A stretch of 64,000 nt of DNA from JAHRAW01 sp965203265 (GTDB taxonomy: Bacteria > Pseudomonadota > Gammaproteobacteria > Arenicellales > Poriferihabitantaceae): NCBI GenBank assembly GCA_965203265.1, contig CBDBBV010000002.1:248001-312000 (forward strand). Direction: 5' to 3'. A program made the position numbers and the translations under genes. Shown piece by piece: positions 1 to 11,549 of the stretch (within the stretch, counting starts at the first letter, position 1; each line of letters opens with the position of its first letter). The notes below the pieces were generated by a model, which was not told the origin of the DNA, ran no database searches, and saw only the letters and a list, made by a program, of their open reading frames with translations.

Positions 1-1316
1 CGGACAGCGCCCCGAGCGCGATTCTCGACCGTCTGAGCGCGGCGGGTGCCCGCATCGCGCACGGCCATCGCGGCGAAAATGTCGCCGACGCCGAGGCGGT
101 GGTGGCCTCGAGCGCGGTGGCCGCCGACAATGTGGAATTGGCGACCGCTCGGCGCAACAACATTCCGGTGGTGCCGCGCGCGGAAATGCTGGGGGAATTG
201 ATGAGATTTCGCAAGGGAATCGCGGTCGCCGGTACCCACGGCAAAACCACCACCACCAGTCTGGTGTCGGCGGTGCTGGCCGGCGCCGGTTTGGATCCGA
301 CTTTCATAGTCGGCGGCGTGGTCAACAGCGCGCGCACCAACGCGCGCCTCGGTCAGGGGGAATACATGGTGGTGGAGGCCGACGAAAGCGACGCCTCGTT
401 TCTCCACCTGCAACCCCATCTGGCGGTGGTCACCAACATCGACGCCGACCATCTGGAAACCTACGGCGGGGACTTCGAGCAGCTCAAGGAAGCCTGTCTG
501 GGCTTCCTACACAACCTGCCGTTTTACGGTCTGGCGGTATTGTGCTTCGACGATCCGGCGGTACGCGACATCGCCAAACGCCTGCGCAAACCGGCGGTCA
601 GCTACGGCTTCGCCGAGGATGTGGACTTCCGCGCGGTTGCGGTTCGTCAGGTGGGCCGCGAAAGTTTCTTTCAGGTCGAGCGCGAACGCCAACCGGTCGG
701 GGAATACCGACTCGCGCTGCCGGGGCGACACAACGTGCTGAACGCGCTGGCGGCGATCGCCATCGCCGCCCGTCTCGGCATCGCCGAGCGCGCCATCGCC
801 CGGGCGCTGTCCCGCTTCGAGGGCATCGGGCGGCGCTTCCAAATCCTCGGCGAAATCGCCCTGCGGCAGGGGCGGGCGGAATTGGTGGACGATTACGCCC
901 ATCATCCGACCGAGCTGGCCGCAACGTTGGCGGCGGCTCGCGACTGCTGGCCGCAACGGCGGCTGGTGGTGGTGTTCCAGCCCCACCGATACACCCGCAC
1001 TCGGGATCTGTTCGACCAGTTTGCCGAGGTGCTGGCGCGCCACGACCCGGTCATCGTCACGCAGGTATATCCGGCCGGAGAAGACTCCATCGCCGACGCC
1101 GACGGGCGCGCCTTGTGCCGCGCCGTGGGCGCGCGCGGCAAGACTCCGTTGTTCAGCGAGAATCCGCAGGCGTTGCGAGACATGCTGGCGGGCATGTTGC
1201 GCGACGACGATGTGTTGCTCACGCTGGGAGCCGGCGACATCGGCCGTTTCGCCCAGTCCCTGATCCACACCGGCCTGAACGCGGACGCGGAGGCAGGCGG
1301 GGTGGGTGCGCCATGA
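1..1316 (+). CDS. murC: UDP-N-acetylmuramate--L-alanine ligase (5' truncated by window edge)
   Basis: Cytoplasmic ATP-dependent ligase that adds L-alanine to UDP-MurNAc, the first peptide step of peptidoglycan synthesis. The reading frame is open from base 3, so the start lies outside the window; about 437 residues are visible, and the family is usually about 490. The Mur ligase P-loop AGTHGKTTTT is coded near base 230, followed by the VVEADESDASFL segment and the C-terminal HHPTELAATL region. The stop overlaps the murB start (ATGA), so the two are translationally coupled. Identification is very secure. Confidence 0.97.
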   Translation, partial: DSAPSAILDRLSAAGARIAHGHRGENVADAEAVVASSAVAADNVELATARRNNIPVVPRAEMLGELMRFRKGIAVAGTHGKTTTTSLVSAVLAGAGLDPTFIVGGVVNSARTNARLGQGEYMVVEADESDASFLHLQPHLAVVTNIDADHLETYGGDFEQLKEACLGFLHNLPFYGLAVLCFDDPAVRDIAKRLRKPAVSYGFAEDVDFRAVAVRQVGRESFFQVERERQPVGEYRLALPGRHNVLNALAAIAIAARLGIAERAIARALSRFEGIGRRFQILGEIALRQGRAELVDDYAHHPTELAATLAAARDCWPQRRLVVVFQPHRYTRTRDLFDQFAEVLARHDPVIVTQVYPAGEDSIADADGRALCRAVGARGKTPLFSENPQALRDMLAGMLRDDDVLLTLGAGDIGRFAQSLIHTGLNADAEAGGVGAP

Positions 1317-2230
1317 TGGCACAGGCGCCCATCCGCATCCCGTCGTTCCTGCGCGGCCTGCGCGGGCGGTTGCTGCTCGACGAGCCGATGGCGCGGCACA
1401 CCAGTTGGCGAGTCGGCGGCGCCGCCGACTATTTCTATACTCCGGCGGACAAGGCCGATGTGATTCAGCTGCTGATTCAGCTGCCCGACGACCTGCCGAT
1501 TCACTGGATCGGCCTCGGCAGCAACTTGCTGGTGCGCGACGGCGGCGTGGCCGGTTTGGTGCTGTGTACCTCTCGCGGGTTGTCGGCCATGCACTTTCCG
1601 GCGCCGGGGCGGATTTGCGCGGAATCCGGAGTGTCCTGTGCGCGGGTGGCGCGCGCTGCGGTGGATCAGGGGTTGGGCGGGGCGGAATTTCTCGCCGGCG
1701 TGCCGGGCTCCGTGGGCGGCGCGGTGGCGATGAATGCCGGTGCCTTCGGCGGCGAGACCTGGGATTTGATCGAGCAGGTGGAATGCGTCAACCGAGACGG
1801 CGAATGCAGAATTTTCCGCGCCGCCGAGGTATCAGTCGGCTATCGCCGAGTCGAGCTGCCCGGAAGTTATTGGGTGCTGAGTGGTCAGCTGGCGCTACAG
1901 CCCGCCGAGGATGATGGCGGGCGCCAGCGAATTCGTTCCCTATTGGAAAGACGCAACGCCAGCCAACCGATTCCGAGCGCCAACGCCGGATCGGTATTTC
2001 GCAACCCGCGCGGCGACCATGCCGCCCGACTGTTGCAACAGGCCGGGCTCAAGGGAATGCGCATAGGCGATGCGGTGGTCTCCGAAGTCCATGCCAACTT
2101 CATAGTCAATCGCGGCCATGCCAACGCCGACCAGATCGAACGGCTGATCGAGGCGGCGCAACATCGGGTGAAGCAGCAAACCGGCGTCGAACTGGAGCGC
2201 GAGGTTCGCATCATCGGGAGGCGGGCATGA
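1313..2230 (+). CDS. murB: UDP-N-acetylenolpyruvoylglucosamine reductase
   Basis: FAD-dependent, NADPH-using reductase that converts UDP-GlcNAc-enolpyruvate to UDP-MurNAc in the cytoplasm. The protein is 305 aa, the size of the shorter type II enzymes rather than the 342-aa E. coli type. Visible motifs are the N-terminal HTSWRVGGAADYF, the FAD-binding GLGSNLLVRDGG, the VPGSVGGAVAMNAGAFGGE stretch and the C-terminal NAGSVFRNP. The start is the ATG inside the murC stop (ATGA). An ATG follows directly as codon 2, so either could be used. The frame is open far upstream, but that part only shadows murC. Confidence 0.96.
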   Translation: MMAQAPIRIPSFLRGLRGRLLLDEPMARHTSWRVGGAADYFYTPADKADVIQLLIQLPDDLPIHWIGLGSNLLVRDGGVAGLVLCTSRGLSAMHFPAPGRICAESGVSCARVARAAVDQGLGGAEFLAGVPGSVGGAVAMNAGAFGGETWDLIEQVECVNRDGECRIFRAAEVSVGYRRVELPGSYWVLSGQLALQPAEDDGGRQRIRSLLERRNASQPIPSANAGSVFRNPRGDHAARLLQQAGLKGMRIGDAVVSEVHANFIVNRGHANADQIERLIEAAQHRVKQQTGVELEREVRIIGRRA

Positions 2231-3051
2231 GCGCGGCGGCACAAAAACGCGCACGCACCGGGGGCACCGGAGTGGGGCGGCGGGGCGGTTCGTTCATCTT
2301 GGCGCGGCGCATAACCGTGCTGGCGTTGGCGCTACTGGCCGCCCTGTTGGTCGCCGATCGCCTGTACGACCCGGCGCTCTTCCCCATCCACCAGGTGGAG
2401 GTGCGCGGAAGTTTCCAGCAAGTAGACGGCGCGCAGCTCGAGTCGGTGGTGAAGCAGTCTCTCACGGGCAATTATTTCTCCCTCGATCTGGCCGCCGTCG
2501 AGGCGCGCATCGTGCAGCTACCCTGGGTGTTCAGCGCCTCGGTGCGCCGCCGGTGGCCGGATACGTTGGTGGTGAAAGTGGTCGAGGTGCAGCCGGTGGC
2601 GAAGTGGGGGCCGGATCAATGGTTCAACGCCACCGGCGATCTGGTGGCACGCCGCGCCGCGCCGGGGGAGCGGGATTTGCCGCTGCTGTTTGCGCCGGCC
2701 GAGCACCGGCAGGCGGTATGGCGGGCGTTTCGCGATTGGTCGCGGCTGTTTGCCGCCCACGGCCTGAGTCTGGAGCAACTGCGCCTCGACCCGCGCGGCT
2801 TGTGGCAGATGGAGATTTCCCGTCTCCCCCTGTCGCCGGAAGCGGTGTCGTCGGCGGGGCAGCACTCGGTCGCCGTGATCGTCGAGCGGGAGAACGCCGA
2901 GGCGCGAGTCGGGCGCTTCGTCGAGGCGTTGCGCCGGGATCTGCTCGAGGCGTTTGCGGCGATGCGCTCGGTGGATCTCAGATACCCCAACGGCTTTGCG
3001 GTCGGCTGGCAGGCCGCGCCGCCTGCGGGGCAATCGCTGGCGGCGAAGTGA
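2227..3051 (+). CDS. ftsQ: cell division protein FtsQ
   Basis: Bitopic inner-membrane divisome protein that links cytoplasmic and periplasmic division proteins with FtsB and FtsL. The protein is 274 aa (E. coli 276). A basic N-terminus of about 25 residues is followed by one membrane helix (roughly residues 26-43, VLALALLAALLVA). A POTRA domain begins at FPIHQVEVRG, and the YFSLDLAAVEARIVQLPWV and RRRWPDTLVVKVVE signatures follow. It overlaps murB by ATGA. In many relatives ddl sits between murB and ftsQ; here it is absent. Confidence 0.95.
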   Translation: MSAAAQKRARTGGTGVGRRGGSFILARRITVLALALLAALLVADRLYDPALFPIHQVEVRGSFQQVDGAQLESVVKQSLTGNYFSLDLAAVEARIVQLPWVFSASVRRRWPDTLVVKVVEVQPVAKWGPDQWFNATGDLVARRAAPGERDLPLLFAPAEHRQAVWRAFRDWSRLFAAHGLSLEQLRLDPRGLWQMEISRLPLSPEAVSSAGQHSVAVIVERENAEARVGRFVEALRRDLLEAFAAMRSVDLRYPNGFAVGWQAAPPAGQSLAAK

Positions 3052-3056
3052 TCGAA

Positions 3057-4292
3057 ATGGCGAAGAAATCCAACAACGACCTGATCGTCGGCCTCGACAT
3101 CGGCACCTCCAAGGTGCTGGCCATAGTCGGCGAAATCAATTCTCAGGGGGCGCTCGAAGTGGTCGGCGTCGGCCACCACCCCACTCGCGGGTTGCGCAAG
3201 GGCGTGGTGGCGGACATCGAGTCCACTGTGCAGTCCATCCGCCGCGCCGTGGAAGAGGCCGAGATGATGGTGGGCTGCCAGATTTATTCGGTATTTGCCG
3301 GCATCGCCGGTGCCCACATCAACAGCGTCAACTCCCACGGCGTGGTCGGCATTCGCAGCGGCGAGGTGACCCAGAGCGACATCGATCAGGTCATCGACGC
3401 CGCCAAGGCCATGCCCATCCCCAGCGATCAGCGCATCCTGCATGTGCTGTTGCAGGACTTCATCATCGACGGTCAGGACGGCATCCGCCAGCCGGCCGGG
3501 ATGAGCGGAGTGCGCTTGGAAGCGAAGGTGCACATCGTCACCGGCGCGGTCAGCGCGGCGCAGAACATCGTCAAGTGCATTCGCCGTTGCGGGCTGGAAG
3601 TGGACGACATCGTCCTCGAACAAATCGCTTCGAGCGAGTCCGTGCTCACCGAGGACGAGCGCGAACTCGGCGTGTGCTTGGTGGACATCGGCGGCGGCAC
3701 CACCGACATCGCGATTTTCTCCGACGGCGCGATTCACCATTCCGCGGTGATACCCATCGCCGGCGACCAGATCACCAACGACATCGCGGTCGCCTTTCAC
3801 ACTCCGGCTCAGGCTGCCGAGGAGATCAAGAAGAAACACGGCTGCGCGCTGGCGCAACTGGTGGGCGAGGGACAGACCATCGAAACGCCGAGCATGGGCG
3901 GGCGGCCGGCGCGCCGGTTGTCGCGACAGAATCTGGCGGAAGTCATCGAACCCCGAGTCGAGGACTTACTGGTATCCATACAGGCGGAATTGCGCAACAG
4001 CGGCTTCGAGGAGCTCATCGGTTCGGGGGTGGTGCTGACCGGCGGCAGCTCGCGCATCGAGGGCATGGTGGAGCTGGCCGAGGAGGTTTTTCACTTGCCG
4101 GTGCGTCAGGGTTTGCCGAACTACGAGGGCGGCCTGTGCGAAGTCGTGCGCAATCCCATTTATGCCACCGGAATCGGCTTGGTGCAATTCAGCCACGCCA
4201 ACCGCGATCGGCTTGCGCGCGTAACCGCCAAGCCGAATCCGATCAAATCCATGCCCGCGCGCCTGAAAAGATGGTTTCGCGGCAGTTTCTAG
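3057..4292 (+). CDS. ftsA: cell division protein FtsA
   Basis: Actin-like ATPase that tethers FtsZ filaments to the inner membrane. The protein is 411 aa. It has the phosphate-1 motif DLIVGLDIGTSKV at the N-terminus, VCLVDIGGGTTDIAIF (phosphate 2) mid-protein, VVLTGGSSRIEGM (adenosine motif) and a C-terminal amphipathic membrane-targeting segment ending RLKRWFRGSF. The chosen start is ATG 3057. A GTG at 3048 overlaps the ftsQ stop (GTGA) and would add three residues, so it is a real alternative. The gene is followed by a 64-bp gap before ftsZ. Confidence 0.97.
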   Translation: MAKKSNNDLIVGLDIGTSKVLAIVGEINSQGALEVVGVGHHPTRGLRKGVVADIESTVQSIRRAVEEAEMMVGCQIYSVFAGIAGAHINSVNSHGVVGIRSGEVTQSDIDQVIDAAKAMPIPSDQRILHVLLQDFIIDGQDGIRQPAGMSGVRLEAKVHIVTGAVSAAQNIVKCIRRCGLEVDDIVLEQIASSESVLTEDERELGVCLVDIGGGTTDIAIFSDGAIHHSAVIPIAGDQITNDIAVAFHTPAQAAEEIKKKHGCALAQLVGEGQTIETPSMGGRPARRLSRQNLAEVIEPRVEDLLVSIQAELRNSGFEELIGSGVVLTGGSSRIEGMVELAEEVFHLPVRQGLPNYEGGLCEVVRNPIYATGIGLVQFSHANRDRLARVTAKPNPIKSMPARLKRWFRGSF

Positions 4293-4356
4293 TCCGAGGG
4301 CGAGGGGCAAACCGCCTCGCCTTCAATTTCTTTTCATCACTTTCGGAGAGTGCAAA

Positions 4357-5475
4357 ATGCCAATGTTCGAGTTAGTAGAGACAGTAGGCCAGCAGGCGGT
4401 GATCAAGGTCATCGGCGTTGGTGGAGGGGGCGGCAATGCGGTCGAGCACATGCTGCGAGGCAATCTCGAAGGAGTTGGTCTCATCAGCGCCAACACCGAC
4501 GCGCAGGCTCTGGCCAGATCCCGAGCGCCGACGGTATTGCAGATTGGCGAGAACCTGACCAAGGGGCTGGGCGCCGGCGCCGATCCGGAAAAGGGTCGTC
4601 AGGCGGCGGACGAGGATCGCGATCGCATTACCGCCGCCATCGAGGGCGCCGACATGGTGTTCATCGCCGCCGGCATGGGTGGCGGCACCGGCACCGGCGC
4701 CGCGCCGGTGATCGCCGAGTTGGCGCGCGGAATGGGCATGCTCACCGTGGCCGTAGTCACCAAGCCGTTCCCGTTCGAGAACCGCATGGAGGCGGCCAAT
4801 ATCGGCATCGCCAATCTGCAGGAACACGTGGACTCGCTGATCGTCATCCCCAATGAAAAGGCGTTGGAGGTGGCGGGCAAGAGCGCGTTGATGAGCAACG
4901 TGTTCAAGGAGATCGACGAAGTGCTGCTAAGCGCGGTGCAGGGGATTTCCGAGTTGATCACTCGTTGCGGGTGCATCAATGTGGATTTTGCCGATGTGCG
5001 CAAGGTGATGTCGGAAATGGGCATGGCGATGATGGGGTCGGCCACGGCGAACGGTGAAAATCGGGCGGCGGACGCAGCCGGAAAAGCGCTCAACAGCCCG
5101 TTGCTCGAAGGCGTGGATCTGCGAGACGCCAAGGGCATTCTAGTCAACATCACCGCCACCGAGGAGACCCTCACCATCGGTGAATTCGAAGAGATCGGCG
5201 CCGCCATTCGCGGATATGCGGACAAGGGTGCCGAGGTGGTTGTCGGCATGGTGTATGACCCCGATATGGCGGAAGATCTGCGCGTGACCATAGTCGCCGC
5301 AGGCCTGGCGGATCCCCACACCCCGCCGGAGGAAACCTCATCACCCGCCCGCCCCACTGCGGTCAGGTCGGCGAACCAGCGGGGGCGACTGTCGAATAAG
5401 CTGCCCAATCGGGGAAACACCGCCGTGGAAATGCGGCGCGACCTCCCCTCTTTCCTGCAAAGGCAGGCCGACTAG
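4357..5475 (+). CDS. ftsZ: cell division protein FtsZ
   Basis: Tubulin-like GTPase that forms the cytokinetic Z ring. The protein is 372 aa. It shows the nucleotide-binding glycines VGGGGGNAV, the tubulin signature GGGTGTGAAPV, the synergy-loop region NVDFADVRKVM, a variable linker, and the conserved C-terminal peptide DLPSFLQRQAD that binds FtsA and ZipA-type partners. The start is supported by a clear Shine-Dalgarno GGAGAG at 4345-4350, six bases before ATG. Confidence 0.98.
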   Translation: MPMFELVETVGQQAVIKVIGVGGGGGNAVEHMLRGNLEGVGLISANTDAQALARSRAPTVLQIGENLTKGLGAGADPEKGRQAADEDRDRITAAIEGADMVFIAAGMGGGTGTGAAPVIAELARGMGMLTVAVVTKPFPFENRMEAANIGIANLQEHVDSLIVIPNEKALEVAGKSALMSNVFKEIDEVLLSAVQGISELITRCGCINVDFADVRKVMSEMGMAMMGSATANGENRAADAAGKALNSPLLEGVDLRDAKGILVNITATEETLTIGEFEEIGAAIRGYADKGAEVVVGMVYDPDMAEDLRVTIVAAGLADPHTPPEETSSPARPTAVRSANQRGRLSNKLPNRGNTAVEMRRDLPSFLQRQAD

Positions 5476-5518
5476 CGGAGATATTGCGAACGAGAAACCG
5501 GGGGGAACGGCACCGTTG

Positions 5519-5547
5519 TTCAAATCGGCGTCGGTTTGGTGTAATAT
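5519..5547 (+). promoter_or_regulatory. possible lpxC promoter
   Basis: In the 125-bp ftsZ-lpxC gap, TTCAAA (5519-5524) and TAATAT (5542-5547) are separated by 17 bases and match sigma70 spacing. The -10 is good and the -35 is poor. lpxC is known to have its own promoter in E. coli. This is only a match by eye. Confidence 0.3.
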
Positions 5548-5600
5548 CACCTCCCCCCTCGGTTTGAACCACGATTTTCAAAAAAGCGCAAGGCGGCGGC

Positions 5601-6518
5601 ATGATCAGGCAACGCACCCTCAAGAACATCATTCGAGCGATCGGAGTCGGGCTGCATACCGGGGAGAAGATCTATCTCACCCTGCGCCCGGCGGAAGTGG
5701 ATACCGGCATCGTCTTCCAGCGGGTCGATCTCGACAAGGTGATCGATATTCCGGCGACGCCGGAGAATGTCAGCGATACTCGGCTGTCCACCACGCTGGA
5801 GCAGGACGGCGTGAAAATCTCCACAGTGGAGCACCTGATGTCGGCCTTCGCCGGTCTCGGCATCGACAACGCATTCGTCGAAGTCAGCGCGCCCGAAGTG
5901 CCCATCATGGACGGTAGCGCCGGCCCGTTCGTCTTTCTGTTGCAGTCGGCCGGCATTCGCGAGCAGGGGAAGCTCAAGAAATTCATCCGCATCAAGAAGC
6001 CGTTGCAGGTCGTGGACGGCGACAAGTGGGTGAAATTCGAGCCGCTCAACGGCTTCAAGGTGTCCTTCGCCATCGACTTCGATCACCCGGTTCTGAAGAG
6101 TTCCAAGCAGTGCGCCTCGGTGGATTTTTCCACCACATCATTCATCAAGGAAGTCAGCCGCGCCCGCACTTTCGGCTTCATGGACGACCTCGAAGCGCTG
6201 CGCAACGCCGGCTTGGCTCGAGGCGGCAGTTTCGACAACGCCATCGTCATGAATTCCTATCACATCCTGAATCAGGAGGGATTGCGCTATCAGGATGAAT
6301 TCGTCAAGCACAAGGTGCTGGACGCCATCGGCGATCTCTATTTGCTCGGCCATCCGCTGATCGGTGCCTTCAGCGCGTACAAATCCGGCCATGCCCTCAA
6401 CAATCGCCTGCTGCGCAAATTGCTGGCCGACCAGTCGCAGTCGTTGTGGGAGTTGGTGTCCTTCGAGGATGAGTCGGAAGTTCCCATCGCCTTTGTGCCT
6501 ACCGCAGTCGCGACGTAG
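5601..6518 (+). CDS. lpxC: UDP-3-O-acyl-N-acetylglucosamine deacetylase
   Basis: Zinc-dependent deacetylase and the committed step of lipid A synthesis in the cytoplasm. The protein is 305 aa, the same length as E. coli LpxC. The opening RTLKNIIRAIGVGLHTGEKI, the zinc-ligand context VEHLMSAFAGLGIDNA, the SRARTFGF segment and the C-terminal HKVLDAIGDLYLLGHPLIG, with its zinc and catalytic His/Asp residues, are all present. It shows that the cell makes an LPS outer membrane. It is convergent with dciA. Confidence 0.97.
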   Translation: MIRQRTLKNIIRAIGVGLHTGEKIYLTLRPAEVDTGIVFQRVDLDKVIDIPATPENVSDTRLSTTLEQDGVKISTVEHLMSAFAGLGIDNAFVEVSAPEVPIMDGSAGPFVFLLQSAGIREQGKLKKFIRIKKPLQVVDGDKWVKFEPLNGFKVSFAIDFDHPVLKSSKQCASVDFSTTSFIKEVSRARTFGFMDDLEALRNAGLARGGSFDNAIVMNSYHILNQEGLRYQDEFVKHKVLDAIGDLYLLGHPLIGAFSAYKSGHALNNRLLRKLLADQSQSLWELVSFEDESEVPIAFVPTAVAT

Positions 6519-6574
6519 GCGTAGGCGCAATTTTCGCTGCATTCCCAGCCCCTGATGCCCCGATGCCGGGCGGA

Positions 6575-7030
6575 CTATCGCTGATCGCCTCGGCCTCGTT
6601 TTGCCAGCTTGTGGAGGGCGAGTTTCAGTTGGGGATGATCGATGGTTTCCGCCACTTGGGCGATTTGTTCGGCGTTTTCCGCCGACAACTTGGGCGTTCC
6701 AGCGAGTTTGCGCGGCGGCGTGAACGAAGCAGGCTGGACTTTCACCTCGATCGCCCGCACCGGCACGCCCCGACCGGCCAGCGCCGCCTGCAGACTGTGG
6801 GCGCGGTGGCGGATTTCGTTGCCCCAGGCGGCGGATTCGACGAATACCACCAGCCGGCCCGAGGTGAACAGCAACGGTTGGCCGTGGCGCCCGGCGACGC
6901 CGCATTGTTCGCGCCAGCAGCGCGCCAGACGCTGCTGTTGGTCGGCTGAAACGGGCACATCCCCCGTGCGCGGCAGAATCTTCTCCAGCAATCTGGAAAT
7001 CGGTTTGAGCCCTTTCCCTTTCTCGTTCAT
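6575..7030 (-). CDS. dciA: DciA-like DUF721 protein (replicative helicase loader)
   Basis: 151-aa DUF721 protein. Members called DciA load DnaB helicase in bacteria that lack DnaC or DnaI. An N-terminal PISRLLEKILPR segment is followed by the conserved core with FTSGRLVVFVESAAWGNEIR, typical of the RNA-binding-like DUF721 fold, and a basic C-terminal tail. Position between lpxC and secA is the usual place for this gene in non-enteric gammaproteobacteria, which supports the name. I chose ATG 7030 because upstream codons run into the promoter region. Nothing else in the window competes for this role. Confidence 0.85.
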   Translation of the reverse strand: MNEKGKGLKPISRLLEKILPRTGDVPVSADQQQRLARCWREQCGVAGRHGQPLLFTSGRLVVFVESAAWGNEIRHRAHSLQAALAGRGVPVRAIEVKVQPASFTPPRKLAGTPKLSAENAEQIAQVAETIDHPQLKLALHKLAKRGRGDQR

Positions 7031-7095
7031 CGTGGAATTATAAATCCCTAGCGCGGCGACTCTGGCATAATCGCGCCGAGACGCCCCCATCCATA
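7031..7095. promoter_or_regulatory. divergent dciA/secA promoter region
   Basis: On the plus strand an extended -10 TGGCATAAT ends at 7071, giving a leader of about 18 nt for secA. On the minus strand TATAAT occupies 7040-7035, only 4 bases before the ATG of dciA, which would start transcription at or next to the start codon. Neither has a convincing -35. These are matches by eye. Confidence 0.35.
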
Positions 7096-9816
<2,721 letters not shown>

Positions 9817-9889
9817 TGGCGATGGACGCGATGACTGATAGCGACCACGGCCCCCACGATAGCCGCGGCTCCCACGACAGCCGCGCCCG

Positions 9890-11113
9890 ATGAAACGCTC
9901 GCCTCTGGCACCGTCCGCCTTCCCCGCGCTGCCGCAGATCGACGGAGTCGAGCTGGCGACCGCCGCAACCGCAATCAAATACCACGGCCGGGACGACCTG
10001 ATGCTGGCCGTGGTGGCGCCGGGCAGCGCTGCCGCCGGCGTGCTGACGCAATCCGCCACCGCTAGCGCGCCGGTGCGTTGGTGCCGCCGCCAGCTGGCGC
10101 AGCAACCGCGCGCGCTCATCGTCAACGCCGGCAATGCCAACACATTCACCGACGAGGCCGGCTGGCGGCATGTGCGGGAAACCTGCGAGGCGGTCGCGGC
10201 GGCGCTGGGTTGCCGTCCCGAGCAGGTGCTGGCGGCGTCCACCGGCGTCATCGGCGAGCCGTTGCCGGTGGCGAAGATCGTCGATGCCGTGCCGAGATTG
10301 GCGTCGTCGCTTTCCCCGCGAGATTGGCAACAGGCGGCTGCCGCCATATTGACCACCGACACCTTCTCCAAGGGCGCCACCGCGGGCGCCGAGATTGCGG
10401 GTGTGCCGGTTACCGTCAACGGGTTTGCCAAGGGGTCGGGCATGATCGAGCCGAACATGGCCACCCTGCTGGCGTTCCTGTTCACCGATGCGGCCATCGC
10501 GCCGACGGCGTTGCAATCCATGCTGTCGGTTGGTGCCGACCAGTCGTTCAACGCCATCACCGTGGACGGCGACACCTCCACCAGCGACACCTGCCTCGCC
10601 TTCGCCACCGGCAAGGCGGCCAATCCGATGGTTGCCGATGCCGACGCTCCGGTTCTGGACGATTTCAAGGGAGCGCTGGAACGAGTGATGACGGACTTGG
10701 CGCAGCAGGTGATTCGCGACGGCGAAGGCGCGCAAAAATTGATCACCGTGGAGGTACGCGGCGCCGAGGACGATCGCGCCGCCCAAGTCATCGCCAAGTC
10801 CATCGCCAATTCGCCGCTGGTCAAAACCGCCGTCGCCGGCGAGGACGCCAACTGGGGCCGCATCGTCATGGCGGTGGGCAAGTCGGGCGAGAAGGTGGAT
10901 GCGGATCGACTCGAAATATCCATCGGCGGAATCCGCGTAACCGAGCGCGGGCGGCGGGTTACGGATTTCGACGAGTCGCCGTTGACCGAGCACCTCAAGG
11001 GCCGGGAGATTCTGCTGGGGGTGGAATTGGGGGTGGGGGGCGGTTGCGCGCGGGTATGGGGCTGCGACCTGACTCACGGCTACATCGACATCAATGCCCA
11101 CTACCGCTCCTGA
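9890..11113 (+). CDS. argJ: glutamate N-acetyltransferase / amino-acid acetyltransferase ArgJ
   Basis: Cytoplasmic enzyme of the cyclic arginine pathway. It moves the acetyl group from N-acetylornithine to glutamate, and bifunctional members also use acetyl-CoA. The protein is 407 aa. The self-cleavage site that generates the alpha and beta chains is visible as KGSGMIEPNMATLLAFLFTD, with Thr192 as the new N-terminal nucleophile. The oxyanion-hole region around AASTGVIGEPLP and the C-terminal GCDLTHGYIDINAHYRS also fit. It overlaps mutT by 20 bases. The secA-argJ-mutT order is common in gammaproteobacteria. Confidence 0.96.
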   Translation: MKRSPLAPSAFPALPQIDGVELATAATAIKYHGRDDLMLAVVAPGSAAAGVLTQSATASAPVRWCRRQLAQQPRALIVNAGNANTFTDEAGWRHVRETCEAVAAALGCRPEQVLAASTGVIGEPLPVAKIVDAVPRLASSLSPRDWQQAAAAILTTDTFSKGATAGAEIAGVPVTVNGFAKGSGMIEPNMATLLAFLFTDAAIAPTALQSMLSVGADQSFNAITVDGDTSTSDTCLAFATGKAANPMVADADAPVLDDFKGALERVMTDLAQQVIRDGEGAQKLITVEVRGAEDDRAAQVIAKSIANSPLVKTAVAGEDANWGRIVMAVGKSGEKVDADRLEISIGGIRVTERGRRVTDFDESPLTEHLKGREILLGVELGVGGGCARVWGCDLTHGYIDINAHYRS

Positions 11114-11549
11114 TTCGCGCCTCCCGGTGGCGGTCGGCGTGCTGCGGCGGCGGGACGATCGCCTGCTGCTGCAACAGCGCCTGCCGGGCAAACCGTGCGC
11201 CGGCCAATGGGAATTCCCCGGCGGCAAGATTGAATCCGGGGAGTCCCCGAGCTGCGCCCTGCGGCGGGAGTTGCGTGAGGAATTGGGGGTCGAGGTTGCG
11301 GCGGTGGCGTTGCAGCCGTTGCTGGAGTTGCCGTTCGACTATGCCCACGCGAGCGTGCATCTGGCGGTTTTTCTGGTGGATTTCACCGGCGAGGCGGTGG
11401 GTCGGGAGGGCCAGCGAACTTGCTGGCTGACCACTGCGGAAATTCGGCGGCGGGATATTCTGCAGGCGGTGCATCCGATTCTGGATGCGTTGGACGACCT
11501 GAGCCGACCGGCGTCCCCCGAAATGCTTCAGGCGAACAAAGCCAGATAA
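11094..11549 (+). CDS. mutT: MutT-like 8-oxo-dGTP diphosphatase (Nudix)
   Basis: Nudix hydrolase that sanitises the nucleotide pool by hydrolysing 8-oxo-dGTP. The protein is 151 aa. It has the MutT-type lead-in GQWEFPGGKIESGE and a complete Nudix box GX5EX7REUXEEXGU, read here as GGKIESGES to RRELREELGV. The start ATG lies inside the end of argJ, implying coupling. The 3' end overlaps the convergent coaE by about 22 bases. Substrate is inferred from family and from the argJ-mutT-coaE neighbourhood. Confidence 0.9.
   Translation: MPTTAPDSRLPVAVGVLRRRDDRLLLQQRLPGKPCAGQWEFPGGKIESGESPSCALRRELREELGVEVAAVALQPLLELPFDYAHASVHLAVFLVDFTGEAVGREGQRTCWLTTAEIRRRDILQAVHPILDALDDLSRPASPEMLQANKAR

Noticed and set aside
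2616..3857. Long minus-strand frame over ftsQ-ftsA
   Set aside because: GC-rich shadow opposite two certain genes; composition is that of a complement frame (rich in His, Asp, Ala) with no motif.
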